Origin: a virus | IMG/VR virus record: IMGVR_UViG_3300027985_000864 | Coordinates: 1 to 49,381 of that record | DNA: 49,381 nucleotides | Strand: one strand, 5' to 3' | Part shown: in pieces, positions 31,595 to 40,210 of the stretch | Layout of the letters: every line of letters begins with the position of its first letter | Numbering within the stretch: position 1 is the first letter of the stretch | Position numbers and translations under genes: made by a program | The notes under the pieces: generated by a model | The model's database searches: none | Seen by the model: the letters and a program-made list of their open reading frames with translations, nothing else | What the model was told of the DNA's origin: nothing

Positions 31595-31887
31595 AAGAAG
31601 AAACTGCTGCAGACATTCTCGAAGAAATGAAGCAGATGTATATTAGCAAATCTGCCGAATATGGAGCAAACTTTACAAAGCCGCGTGATATTATCAGGAT
31701 ACTATTCCCAGACGGGGTGCCATCAGAATTAGTCGATTTGACCCAGTGGCATATATTTGAAATGATTATCACAAAGATTGTAAGATTTGCAGATAACAAT
31801 CTTAATCACATTGATTCGATTCATGATATTGGCGTTTATAGCGCAATAACCGAAGAGATAATCAAGAATCCAAAAAAGCATAGGTAA
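31591..31887 (+). CDS. DUF1599-like (nucleotide modification associated) protein
   Basis: A 98-residue protein at ATG 31591, overlapping the HAD stop (ATGA). The pattern KSAEYGANFTKPRDIIRILF....FEMIITKIVRFADN....HIDSIHDIGVYSAI matches small helical phage proteins of the DUF1599/DUF6378 kind, in which a D-x-x-x-D-I-x-x-Y motif closes the fold. DUF1599 has been listed among domains associated with nucleotide modification. This is family-pattern recognition; the reaction is not known. Confidence 0.65.
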   Translation: MKEETAADILEEMKQMYISKSAEYGANFTKPRDIIRILFPDGVPSELVDLTQWHIFEMIITKIVRFADNNLNHIDSIHDIGVYSAITEEIIKNPKKHR

Positions 31888-31891
31888 TAAC

Positions 31892-32581
31892 ATGTCAAAT
31901 ATTTTAATTACAGGATCATCAAATGGACTTGGCAAATTACTAGCTGAAGCATTGGATAAACAGGGGCATAATATATTGTGTTATGATCTTGAAAACTCGA
32001 TGGACGTTAGAAAGCCGCATGATTCATTAATAGTGTCATGCGCTAAATTTGGCGGCGTCGATATATTAATAAACAATGCCGGTGTAAATTCACTTGACTG
32101 GTTTATCAATTTCGAAGAATCAGAATGGGATAGGGTATTTGATACCAATGTAAAAGGAATTTTCAAAATGACACAGGCAACTCTTCCGTTATTAATTGGG
32201 TCAAAAGGAACAATTCTAAATATAAGTAGTGATGCTGCTTGGCGGCCAATGCGTTGTTCCACTGCTTATTGCTCCAGCAAGGCTGCGGTTGAAATGATGA
32301 CAAAACAGCTTGCTAGGGAATTAACAAAAGAGCATGGCATAACAGTATTCGGTATTTCACCAAATAAACTTGCCGGGACAAATATGTCAAAATATGTTGA
32401 CGATATAGTTCCAGAAATTCGCGGCTGGTCTAAAGAATACGCAAAGGAATATCAGCTCAGCGCCTTAGTAACTGGAGAAGAAACTGACCCAAACCAATTA
32501 GTCGAATTCATCTGCTTTTTATTGCAAGATAAAGACCACCACAAATACTTGTCTGGCTGTATAATTCCATACGGGGCTTAA
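31892..32581 (+). CDS. Short-chain dehydrogenase/reductase (SDR)
   Basis: A 229-residue SDR: cofactor motif TGSSNGLG (7-14), NNAG (61-64), Asn86 (DTNVKG), Ser112/113 (NISSD), catalytic Tyr126 and Lys130 (YCSSK). The C-terminus SGCIIPYGA resembles the usual SG-x-x-x-x-DGG ending. All active-site residues are present, so it is likely active with NAD(P)H. SDRs are uncommon in phages; here it is embedded in an operon with the HAD and DUF1599-like genes, so it may act on a nucleotide or cofactor, for example a pterin or a sugar. Confidence 0.88.
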   Translation: MSNILITGSSNGLGKLLAEALDKQGHNILCYDLENSMDVRKPHDSLIVSCAKFGGVDILINNAGVNSLDWFINFEESEWDRVFDTNVKGIFKMTQATLPLLIGSKGTILNISSDAAWRPMRCSTAYCSSKAAVEMMTKQLARELTKEHGITVFGISPNKLAGTNMSKYVDDIVPEIRGWSKEYAKEYQLSALVTGEETDPNQLVEFICFLLQDKDHHKYLSGCIIPYGA

Positions 32582-32582
32582 T

Positions 32583-32807
32583 ATGAAACCTAAACAATTA
32601 ATTGATGATCAAAAAAGCGCCAGAAAGCTTGCAGCAACTCATTTCGAGAAAATGCAGCAAATTGAAAGAAATCGTAAAATATTCAACAGAACGATTTTAG
32701 CATCAATAATTATCACTGTCTTAACCGTTTCAACAACGTGTTATTTCGATAAAGATTTTTGCTCAATTCGATTTAGCGTAAAGATCGAAAACCCGACCGG
32801 AAAATAA
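32583..32807 (+). CDS. Small membrane protein, 74 residues
   Basis: Starts MKPKQLIDDQKSARKLAATH one base after the SDR stop. A basic cytoplasmic helix is followed by one hydrophobic segment (TILASIIITVLTVSTTCYF) and a short C-terminal part with Cys residues, possibly periplasmic. No family recognised. Confidence 0.6.
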   Translation: MKPKQLIDDQKSARKLAATHFEKMQQIERNRKIFNRTILASIIITVLTVSTTCYFDKDFCSIRFSVKIENPTGK

Positions 32808-32841
32808 TTTAAAAACGGCTAAATCCCAAAAATTAACGTGT

Positions 32842-32901
32842 GCCCTGGCTTATCGTATCGGTTAAGCTATCCTACCCTACACCGTAACCGATAGCCTGGG
32901 C
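32842..32901 (+). repeat. Long imperfect hairpin upstream of the exonuclease gene
   Basis: TATCGGTTA (32856-32864) pairs with TAACCGATA (32885-32893), and GCCCTGGC outside pairs with GCCTGGGC with one mismatch and a six-base bulge. It lies in a 119-bp non-coding gap before dnaQ-like, dut and polymerase genes. TAACCGATAGCC and TATCCTACC occur here and in the 15-kb gene-free tract. Confidence 0.6.
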
Positions 32902-32926
32902 TTAAAATCGATTTTTAGCGATTAAT

Positions 32927-33481
32927 ATGAAAAAGCAATTAAAATTTTTGGTGTTTGATACGGAAACGACCGGATTAACACTGCCTAGCGTTTCAGACCT
33001 TTCTAAGCAGCCAAAAATAATAGAATTTGGAGCTTTAATAACAGATGGAAAGGAAATTCTGAAAACTTACAATCAATTAATAAATCCAGGAGAACAAATA
33101 ACAGCAGAGATAATGAAAATAACAGGAATTACAAACGACGATTTAAAAGACAAACCGAGATTTGGAGAAGTTTACAGCGAAATAAAGGATTTGTTTGATG
33201 GTATCGACGTATTGCTAGCGCATAATGCTCCATTCGATACTAGCCTTTTGAAATTCGAATTAGCACGACTTGGTGCTGAAGACTTCATTTGGCCTGAAAG
33301 GATAATTTGTACTGTTGAAGAATATGTTCCTGAATTTGGATTTCGCCCTAATTTACGAAAATTGTATGAGCGTAAATTAGGGATTGAGTTGAAACAAACC
33401 CATAGGGCAATCGACGATGTATTGGCATTATGCGAGTGCTTATTTAAAGATAGTTATTTTGAATACTTAATTGGAGAATAA
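32927..33481 (+). CDS. DnaQ-like 3'-5' exonuclease (DEDDh)
   Basis: A 184-residue exonuclease with the complete DEDDh set: D11 and E13 in FDTETTG, D104 in HNAPFD, H159 and D164 in HRAIDDV. It resembles the proofreading epsilon subunit of Pol III. Two genes downstream is a DnaE-type polymerase with a degenerate PHP domain, so this protein is the likely proofreader. Its stop lies two bases before the dUTPase GTG, which uses the ribosome site inside its last codons. Confidence 0.9.
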   Translation: MKKQLKFLVFDTETTGLTLPSVSDLSKQPKIIEFGALITDGKEILKTYNQLINPGEQITAEIMKITGITNDDLKDKPRFGEVYSEIKDLFDGIDVLLAHNAPFDTSLLKFELARLGAEDFIWPERIICTVEEYVPEFGFRPNLRKLYERKLGIELKQTHRAIDDVLALCECLFKDSYFEYLIGE

Positions 33482-33482
33482 A

Positions 33483-33980
33483 GTGAAAGCAATTATTAAA
33501 TTATCAACACAAGATGAAACAATTATCATTCCAAAATATGAAACAGAGTATAGCTCTGGAATCGATCTGCGATCAAATGAAGATTTGTTTCTATATCCTG
33601 GCGAATATAGGGCAATAAAAACCGGTCTTCGTATGGAAATCCCAGAAGGTATTGAAGGCCAAATAAGATCACGTTCCGGGCTGGCTGCGAAATTCGGCAT
33701 ACATGTTATGACTTCACCAGAAGGCTTAACCGATAAATGTAAACAAGATTGCGTTTTTGTTCTCAACCAGCCTGGAACTATTGATTCAGATTATCGTGGT
33801 GAAATTATGGTAATTCTGAAAAATTCTGGTTATAACTCTTTTGAAATTAAAAAAGGCGATAGAATCGCGCAAATGGTATTTGCCAAATTTGAAAGAGTAA
33901 ATTTGATGGTCGTTGACCAATATTTGCTAAGTGAAACTGGTCGTGGGGCAGGCGGCCTTGGAAGTACAGGAATGAATTAA
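33483..33980 (+). CDS. dut: dUTP pyrophosphatase (trimeric)
   Basis: A 165-residue dUTPase with all five motifs: SGIDLRS (25-31), RSRSGLA (62-68), GTIDSDYRGEI (98-108), RIAQMVF (127-133) and the Gly-rich GRGAGGLGSTG (153-163). Start GTG 33483 is preferred over TTG 33471 because GGAG is six bases upstream of it. Between motifs 2 and 3 there is an insertion (SPEGLTDKCKQDC) with two Cys, not usual in the family. It converts dUTP to dUMP, which feeds the ThyX proteins, and keeps uracil out of DNA. Confidence 0.95.
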   Translation: MKAIIKLSTQDETIIIPKYETEYSSGIDLRSNEDLFLYPGEYRAIKTGLRMEIPEGIEGQIRSRSGLAAKFGIHVMTSPEGLTDKCKQDCVFVLNQPGTIDSDYRGEIMVILKNSGYNSFEIKKGDRIAQMVFAKFERVNLMVVDQYLLSETGRGAGGLGSTGMN

Positions 33981-33988
33981 TTTCCAAA

Positions 33989-34015
33989 TTGCCCCGTTAT
34001 ATATCGACGGGGCAA
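33989..34015 (+). terminator. Hairpin after dut
   Basis: TTGCCCCGT and ACGGGGCAA form a perfect nine-base stem with a nine-base loop. No U-run follows, so it may be an attenuator, an RNA-processing site or a stabiliser. Confidence 0.5.
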
Positions 34016-34037
34016 ACAATCTAATATAGGCAGCAAT

Positions 34038-34199
34038 ATGACATGGCTAGGAAAAGACGATTACAAACGTGCTAGGGCTATAGCAGATAGAAAAAATACA
34101 GAGCATGTAAAAAAATATGGCATCGGAGATTACAACGCTATATATCAAGAAGTTGCGGCAAAAATTAAATATTCAAAGCCGATATATAGAAGAAAATAA
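34038..34199 (+). CDS. Small basic protein, 53 residues
   Basis: Starts MTWLGKDDYKRARAIADRKN at ATG 34038 and ends KPIYRRK. It lies between dut and the polymerase gene, is basic, and has a helical centre (YNAIYQEVAAKIKY). The ribosome site is weak. It may be a small partner of the polymerase; that is a guess. Confidence 0.5.
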   Translation: MTWLGKDDYKRARAIADRKNTEHVKKYGIGDYNAIYQEVAAKIKYSKPIYRRK

Positions 34200-34237
34200 T
34201 TTTTGTAATTAATGAAACTATAATCACGGTATTTCAA

Positions 34238-37012
34238 ATGTATCAATTAAGAATTAGAACAGAATACAGCTTTGGCAGAGTATATGGCCCAATAAATAAA
34301 ATAATTGAACGACTTAAATCAATTAATTGCCTATCAGCAGGGATTGTAGACAATTCAACTTGGGGCCACGTTCCATTTTATAATGAATGCAAAAAGAGTG
34401 GAATTAAGCCTATATTGGGCGTTGAAATAATCGTAACAGACGACGATATTGCTACGAAAATGTGGTTTTTGGCTAGAAACCAAAAAGGATTAAAAGAGCT
34501 ATACAACTATACAACTAAATCACACCAGACACCGTTTATAGACAAAAAGGGTTCAAACCCTAGATTATATAGGCACGACGTGTTGTGTATGTCTCAGGAC
34601 ATATTAAAATTCGCAGGCGACATTACAGATGGCGAGTTTCTCAAAGACTGCGGTGCCTATATAGATTTGAATCCTGGGAGTAATTTGCTTAATATTAAAA
34701 AGAAACGAATGGCGGAACAATATGGAATTGGCGATAAGCTGTTTTCAACTTCTGATAATTATTACCCTAAAGAAGACGACAAAGACATTTTCGAAATATT
34801 GGTACATGGAGGATTAAAGCCTTCAAAACAATATATTCTTGAAACATTAGAAGGCCAAGATATTTCAAAGCAAATTGACGACCTTTGTGAATCATACGAA
34901 TTACCAAAAGCTCCAATGATACATATGGAAGGCGATTTGGAGAAGCTTTGCCGTGACGGGATTAAATTTAGGGAAATGGAAGTAATTTGGGATGAAGTAT
35001 ATGAAACAAGGTTAAAATATGAACTAGACCTTATTCACCAAAAGGATTTTGAAAGTTATTTTTTGGTTGTTGCTGATATGGTTAATTTTGCTAAGCAGCA
35101 TATGCTTGTTGGCCCTAGCCGTGGCTCATCAGCTGGAAGTTTAGTATGTTATCTTGCAAGAATTACCGAGATTGATCCAATTCCTTCAAAATTATATTTT
35201 GAAAGGTTTATTGACGTTAGCAGGTCAGACTTACCTGATATTGATTTAGATTTTCCTGACAATAAAAGAATTCTAATTTTTGAATATATGGCTGAGAAAT
35301 ATGGAATAGATAATACAGCGCATATCGGTACAATATCAAAGCTAAAATCAAAGAGTGCCCTAATTCACGCTTGTAAAGCATTAAATATTCCGCCAAGTGC
35401 AACTGCTGCTGTAAAAGTAGCGATGATCGAAAGGTCTAGTGCTGATGCTCGTGCTAGTAATTGTTTACAAGATACTCTGGAAACTACTGGGCCTGGCAAG
35501 TTATTCGTGCAATCTTATCCGCAAGCAAAATTAGCGATGAATATCGAGGGGCACGCAAGACACACCGGGGTTCACGCAGCAGGTTTATTAGTATGTAATG
35601 ATATTATTTCAAACTATTGTACAGTTGATAATAATGGTATCGCTCATATAGAGAAAAAAGCAGCAGAGCAATTAGGACTTCTTAAGATTGACGTTTTGGG
35701 CCTTCGAACGTTAGGCATATTGGAGGATTCAGGTGTCAATATTGACTGGTATAATTTAAAATTTGATGATCAAGAGACTCTTGATATATTCAATAATAAT
35801 CGCCTTTCTTGCATATTCCAATTTGAAGGACAGGCAATGCAATCTGTGGCAGAATTTGTAAAGTTTAAAAGCTTGACGCAAATTGACGCTGTAACGGCAT
35901 TAGCAAGACCTGGGCCATTTGGCGGTGGGGTAACTCAAAAATATCTCGAAAGAGAAGCTGGAAAAGAATATGAGCCTATTCACCCATTAGTACAAGAGTT
36001 TATGAAAGAAACTCATGGTTTGCCTATATACCAAGAACAAACTATTTCAATTGTTAAGCATATAGGGCTATTTAATTGGGAAGAAACAAATGCTGTTAGA
36101 AAGGGGATGAGTAAATCACTTGGCGAAGAGTTTTTTCATCAATACAAAGAAAAGTTTATACAAGGTGCAGTTTCACAGGGTATCGAACCGGGAAAAGCAG
36201 AAGAAATATGGCTATTGATTAGCACCATGGGTTCATGGCAAATGAATAAATCGCATACATATTCTTATGCTGTAATATCATATTGGACTGCGTATTTAAA
36301 GGCCCATTATTTGCTCGATTTTGCAGCTGCTAATCTTCGAAACGCAAAGGACGAAGAAAGTGCACTATTGCTTTTAAGAGAATTGGTGAAAGAAGGTGTT
36401 GAATATATTCCATTTGATATTAATTTATCAGAAATGAATTGGAGTGTAAAAGACGGGAAACTTGTTGGTGGCTTTATGGCTTTAAAAGGGATTGGTGAAA
36501 ATAAAGCAAAGAAATTAATTGAAGCAAGGAATAATGGTGGATTAACTTCAAAACAAATAGAATCAGTCAACAACAGCCAGTGCGTATTCAACGATATATT
36601 TCCAATCAATACTCTTTATGGCGATATGTATGAAAATCCCGAAAAATACAATATATCAGGTGAAATTATTCATATTGAAGAGCTGAAAGAAGGGATGCCG
36701 CATTGTTGCGAAAGAGTATTCATTTGCGAATTGGTTCATAAAAACCCTAGAAATGCTAATGAGGAAAACGAAATCAAAAAGCGTGGTGGCAAGATCGAAA
36801 CTGGTCAGCTTGAATATTTGGATGTAAGACTTCGCGATGATACCGGGATTATAGGTGGAAGAATTGGAAGAAGAGATTATTTCAGGCTTGATGCACCGGG
36901 AATGATCCAAAACGTTCCAATTGGTTCTTATCTTTTAATCAGGGCGCAATTCTTTAACGGTATTCGATATGCTTTTATCAAAAAATGGAAGCAATTAAAA
37001 TTGGCCAATTAA
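34238..37012 (+). CDS. DnaE-type DNA polymerase III alpha subunit
   Basis: A 924-residue C-family polymerase. The N-terminal PHP domain (MYQLRIRTEYSFGRVYGPIN) lacks the metal-binding His pair of active PHP domains. The catalytic core has GPSRGSSAGSL (292-302), PDIDLDFPD (333-341; D334 and D336) and the third Asp485 in LKIDVLGLRTL. HARHTGVHAAGLLV precedes it. The C-terminus has an OB-like region (YLDVRLRDDTGIIGGRI). It is shorter than bacterial DnaE (about 1,160 residues), lacking much of the tau-binding end. With the DnaQ-like protein it forms a proofreading replicase. Confidence 0.93.
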   Translation: MYQLRIRTEYSFGRVYGPINKIIERLKSINCLSAGIVDNSTWGHVPFYNECKKSGIKPILGVEIIVTDDDIATKMWFLARNQKGLKELYNYTTKSHQTPFIDKKGSNPRLYRHDVLCMSQDILKFAGDITDGEFLKDCGAYIDLNPGSNLLNIKKKRMAEQYGIGDKLFSTSDNYYPKEDDKDIFEILVHGGLKPSKQYILETLEGQDISKQIDDLCESYELPKAPMIHMEGDLEKLCRDGIKFREMEVIWDEVYETRLKYELDLIHQKDFESYFLVVADMVNFAKQHMLVGPSRGSSAGSLVCYLARITEIDPIPSKLYFERFIDVSRSDLPDIDLDFPDNKRILIFEYMAEKYGIDNTAHIGTISKLKSKSALIHACKALNIPPSATAAVKVAMIERSSADARASNCLQDTLETTGPGKLFVQSYPQAKLAMNIEGHARHTGVHAAGLLVCNDIISNYCTVDNNGIAHIEKKAAEQLGLLKIDVLGLRTLGILEDSGVNIDWYNLKFDDQETLDIFNNNRLSCIFQFEGQAMQSVAEFVKFKSLTQIDAVTALARPGPFGGGVTQKYLEREAGKEYEPIHPLVQEFMKETHGLPIYQEQTISIVKHIGLFNWEETNAVRKGMSKSLGEEFFHQYKEKFIQGAVSQGIEPGKAEEIWLLISTMGSWQMNKSHTYSYAVISYWTAYLKAHYLLDFAAANLRNAKDEESALLLLRELVKEGVEYIPFDINLSEMNWSVKDGKLVGGFMALKGIGENKAKKLIEARNNGGLTSKQIESVNNSQCVFNDIFPINTLYGDMYENPEKYNISGEIIHIEELKEGMPHCCERVFICELVHKNPRNANEENEIKKRGGKIETGQLEYLDVRLRDDTGIIGGRIGRRDYFRLDAPGMIQNVPIGSYLLIRAQFFNGIRYAFIKKWKQLKLAN

Positions 37013-37013
37013 A

Positions 37014-37280
37014 TTGAAAAAGAAACGTTATAAACGCAGGCAAATAACGTGTAATTGTTCTGCTTATAATTTCCCGCATCGATTATCAGGTGGCAAATGC
37101 ACATTATCAAAATTCGCAAATAGAACATTTGAAGAAAATTATGGATCAGGAATTTGCGGAAATTGTAATTGTTTTAATAATGGTATTTGCGAAGTTTCAG
37201 AAGGAATAGAAAGCCCGGATTATTGCGAAGCGATAATTGAAATTGAAAGTTTCCATGAAATAAAATTAACTAGAAAATAA
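37014..37280 (+). CDS. Cys-rich zinc-binding-like protein, TTG start
   Basis: An 88-residue protein starting at TTG 37014, one base after the polymerase stop; no in-frame ATG follows before the Cys-rich part, and the frame is open to 37280. Cys residues in CNCSAY, GKCTL, GICGNCNCFNNGICEV and YCEA suggest zinc or Fe-S binding. The N-terminus is basic (KKKRYKRRQ). Start codon is an inference. Overlaps the HNH gene by one base. Confidence 0.55.
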   Translation: MKKKRYKRRQITCNCSAYNFPHRLSGGKCTLSKFANRTFEENYGSGICGNCNCFNNGICEVSEGIESPDYCEAIIEIESFHEIKLTRK

Positions 37281-37630
37281 TGTCTTTCCTAGATTACAAT
37301 CGAAAAAGAACAAAAAGACGAATAATGAACGGTGAACATGTTCGTTGGGTTGAACACAAAACAAAAAGAAACTATATTAGGCAGTGTGTATTATCTTTTC
37401 CATTTTGGATTAAAGACAAAGATTTAAAGCCATTCTTTGATGAGGCAAAAATGCTTACTGCTGAAACTGGAGTGAAACATTCTGTTGATCATATAATACC
37501 TATCAACCATGAATTAGTTAGCGGTCTATCTGTACCTGCAAATTTACAAGTTATTAAATCGAAATACAATTTTGCAAAAGGCAATAAATTTAATCCATAT
37601 CAAACAGATATTTTCGAGGATACGTGGTGA
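37280..37630 (+). CDS. HNH endonuclease
   Basis: A 116-residue free-standing HNH nuclease. The core is VDHIIPINHELVSGLSVPAN (first His of the pair H71), then Asn88 (PANLQ) and N97 in KYNFAKGNKF. The N-terminal half is basic (NRKRTKRRIMNG). Such proteins may be homing enzymes, or helpers in replication or packaging. It lies in the replication module and not next to terminase, so homing or recombination is more likely. Confidence 0.82.
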   Translation: MSFLDYNRKRTKRRIMNGEHVRWVEHKTKRNYIRQCVLSFPFWIKDKDLKPFFDEAKMLTAETGVKHSVDHIIPINHELVSGLSVPANLQVIKSKYNFAKGNKFNPYQTDIFEDTW

Positions 37631-37794
37631 TTGATATTCAAACATTAGATAAAGAACAATTAATAAAACGATTACAATCTCAAGAATTACAAATCCAGCA
37701 ATTAAGAATGGCAATCGTTTGCGTACAAGAACTAATTAACAACTCTGATGGCGTATTCAGCCTTGGAATAGAATTCAATGAAAACAAAGTCTAA
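37627..37794 (+). CDS. Small coiled-coil protein, 55 residues
   Basis: GTG start at 37627 overlaps the HNH stop (GTGA) and has GAGGA seven bases upstream. It reads as a heptad-like helix rich in Leu/Ile/Gln (LQSQELQIQQLRMAI) and ends FNENKV. It overlaps the next gene by 17 bases. A small oligomerising partner is likely; no family. Confidence 0.5.
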   Translation: MIDIQTLDKEQLIKRLQSQELQIQQLRMAIVCVQELINNSDGVFSLGIEFNENKV

Positions 37795-37969
37795 AAAGCG
37801 TTTTGTCCCTGTCACCCCTGGCGGAAGTTATTGCCTTCATTTAGTGGCAAATTCGGAAGCTGAAGCATGGGAATTATTATTAAAAGATGCTTCACATATG
37901 CCATACAAAAATAAAGCTGAATTTCAGCAACGTGGCTATACAGTCGAAGAGTGGTTTGACGATGTCTGA
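37778..37969 (+). CDS. Hypothetical protein, 63 residues
   Basis: Starts MKTKSKKRFVPVTPGGSYCL. A basic start, a beta strand pair and a helix (NSEAEAWELLLKDASHM) followed by QRGYTVEEWFDDV. It overlaps both neighbours. Layout resembles small phage proteins with a YcfA/HicA-like size but no clear family. Confidence 0.55.
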   Translation: MKTKSKKRFVPVTPGGSYCLHLVANSEAEAWELLLKDASHMPYKNKAEFQQRGYTVEEWFDDV

Positions 37970-38396
37970 AAAGAAAGATTATCAAAAATTTAGAAAAGGA
38001 ATTTGGTCACCAAGGGATAGGATTGAAAGAGTTGAAAACATATTAGTTATAGGGATGCCTGATGTTAATTGTTGTATCAATGGCGTCGAATCATGGATTG
38101 AAATTAAATCTCCAACAGAACCAAAACGGCAAACAACAAAATTATTCGGGTCAAACCATAAATTAAGCCAAGAACAAATGAATTGGTTTAAAACACAAAT
38201 TGACGCTGGCGGATACTGCTGGGTGCTAATTATAACGAACCATCGATGGATGATAATTCACGGTAAGCACGCCGATGATATTAATAATTTGACAATTTCA
38301 CAATTGGTTGAAATATCTTCTTGGAATAAAATTGTGCCTGTTACAAAAGCAGATTTCAATGAATTAAGAAAAATAATTGGAGGCAATAATGGATGA
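37962..38396 (+). CDS. VRR-NUC-like nuclease (PD-(D/E)XK)
   Basis: A 144-residue protein at ATG 37962. The nuclease core reads GMPDVNCCINGVESWIEIKS with D34, E47 and K49, the D...ExK signature of VRR-NUC/Holliday-resolvase-like nucleases. The remainder (MNWFKTQIDAGGYCWVLIIT) fits the family. It overlaps the SNF2-type helicase gene by eight bases; a VRR-NUC next to an SNF2-type helicase is a recurrent phage pair thought to process branched or stalled replication intermediates. Confidence 0.82.
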   Translation: MSEKKDYQKFRKGIWSPRDRIERVENILVIGMPDVNCCINGVESWIEIKSPTEPKRQTTKLFGSNHKLSQEQMNWFKTQIDAGGYCWVLIITNHRWMIIHGKHADDINNLTISQLVEISSWNKIVPVTKADFNELRKIIGGNNG

Positions 38397-40194
38397 GTTA
38401 AGTAAATTCAAAACTAGGCCATATAACCACCAGCTATATTATTTAAACAATTATAGCAATAGAAAATATTTTGCTTTACTTTCAGAAATGGGTACTGGCA
38501 AAAGTTGGATGGTCATAAATAATATAGCAGACCTTTGGAGCCAAAAAGAAGTTGACGCAGTTTTAATTTTCGCTCCAAACGGGGTTCATTCTAACTGGAC
38601 TAGATTAGAAATTCCAAAGCATATGCCGGACTGGGTTAATCAAAAATCTGCCCCGTGGATTTCTTCGCCCAAGATGGATGAAAAGAAACGAATTGACGAA
38701 TTATTTGACGTTGCTGATTCTGGTTGTCTTAGAATATTAGCAATGAATTGGGAAGCCTTACAGACAAAAAACGGATTCGAAGCGGCAAAGAAGTTTGCAA
38801 CATTATCAATGCGGCTAATGATAATTTGTGACGAAAGCGACTCAATTAAAAACCCGTCTGCTATTCGTACAAAAAATTTGATGAAATTAAAGCCATATTC
38901 TAAATATAGGCGAATAATGACCGGAACACCAATCAATAATTCGCCATTCGATGCTTTTAGCCAATTCTCATTTCTTGACGAAAATATATTACAAACGACA
39001 AGTTTCTTTGCCTTTAAAGCTGAATATGCTGAAATGATGAATAGCGAATCCCGGCTTATTCAGAAAATAGCAAAAGAAAAAACAAAGATGCCGAAGCATG
39101 AATTGGATTCTCTTCGATTATCAATATTGGAATTGCATACTAGATTATTATCAAATGGAAGAGAGGAATTATATTCAATAAGTGAATATCTAAAAAGCAG
39201 CTTTGAAGAATTTGATTTTGAAAGCATCCCAAAATATACTGAGCTATTGATATCGAGATTTGATCCAAGGCCAAATCGTAAAAAGCAAGAGTGTATCGAT
39301 TTAATTAACACAATAAACAGCATCGTTAAATTACACCTTCAAAAAATATCTAAGGCAGCAGCTAGCAGAAGGATGCCGCAAATAGTCGAAAAGGACAAGA
39401 CGACCGGGAAGAAAAAATACAGAAACTTGGAAAAACTTTCTAAGTTAATTGCCCCGCATTCATACCGTGTACTCAAATCCGAGTGCTTAGATTTGCCTGA
39501 CAAATTATACAAAACAATAACTTTCAAATTAACGAAAGAACAAAAAGAAGTATACAAAAAAGCAGCAGAGCAATATCGGCTTGAATTCGAGGGAAGCACG
39601 ACGGTGTTTAATAAGCTAGTTGCAGTAACAAAATTATCACAAATAACGTCGGGCTATTATCTACACCCAGACGCTTCAGAGCCTGTAAAAATTGAAGGTG
39701 ATAATCCAAAACTAGATTTATTAATTGAAAGAGTTGAAAGAATAGTCGAAGCCGGGGAAAAGGTCATCATTTGGGCGAGATATACCGTTGAAATTAAAGA
39801 TATCGTAAAAGCAATCAAAGAGCGACTTAAATACAGTGTCGTCGAATATTATGGCGAAATTGGCAAGAAAGAAAGAGAATTTGCCATCGATTCTTTTGAA
39901 AACGGTAACGCAGATGTATTTGTTGGCAATCAAAAGGCAGGTGGAACCGGATTGACATTGGTCGCTGCTTCTTATGTAATATACTTTAGCAATGATTATA
40001 GCTTAAGGAATAGGCTACAAAGCGAAGACAGGGCACATAGAATTGGGCAAGTGAAAAATGTTACTTATATTAACATTGTTGGGGAAGATACTATTGATGA
40101 AGCAGTCGTCAAGGCTATAAACGACAAAAAGGATATAGCAGAAACAATAGTTGATAAAGGGCTTGAAATATTTAAAGCTGCTGAAAGGCTTTAA
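38389..40194 (+). CDS. SNF2-family DNA helicase/translocase
   Basis: A 601-residue SF2 helicase at ATG 38389 (GGAGG just upstream; the in-frame TTG at 38377 is less likely). Walker A EMGTGKSW (33-40), motif II DESD (148-151), motif III RRIMTGTPI (174-182), and C-terminal NQKAGGTGLTL and QSEDRAHRIGQ, the SNF2 arginine-finger region. A long insert lies between the two RecA-like lobes. Expected to translocate on dsDNA and remodel forks with the VRR-NUC protein. The stop codon lies within a GGCTTTAAAGCC palindrome (40187-40198). Confidence 0.93.
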   Translation: MDELSKFKTRPYNHQLYYLNNYSNRKYFALLSEMGTGKSWMVINNIADLWSQKEVDAVLIFAPNGVHSNWTRLEIPKHMPDWVNQKSAPWISSPKMDEKKRIDELFDVADSGCLRILAMNWEALQTKNGFEAAKKFATLSMRLMIICDESDSIKNPSAIRTKNLMKLKPYSKYRRIMTGTPINNSPFDAFSQFSFLDENILQTTSFFAFKAEYAEMMNSESRLIQKIAKEKTKMPKHELDSLRLSILELHTRLLSNGREELYSISEYLKSSFEEFDFESIPKYTELLISRFDPRPNRKKQECIDLINTINSIVKLHLQKISKAAASRRMPQIVEKDKTTGKKKYRNLEKLSKLIAPHSYRVLKSECLDLPDKLYKTITFKLTKEQKEVYKKAAEQYRLEFEGSTTVFNKLVAVTKLSQITSGYYLHPDASEPVKIEGDNPKLDLLIERVERIVEAGEKVIIWARYTVEIKDIVKAIKERLKYSVVEYYGEIGKKEREFAIDSFENGNADVFVGNQKAGGTGLTLVAASYVIYFSNDYSLRNRLQSEDRAHRIGQVKNVTYINIVGEDTIDEAVVKAINDKKDIAETIVDKGLEIFKAAERL

Positions 40195-40210
40195 AGCCAT
40201 ATAACACATC

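Noticed and set aside
34219-34224. TATAAT just upstream of the polymerase gene as a promoter for a near-leaderless mRNA
   Set aside because: The hexamer is perfect but no -35 box is found at suitable spacing; left as unproven.
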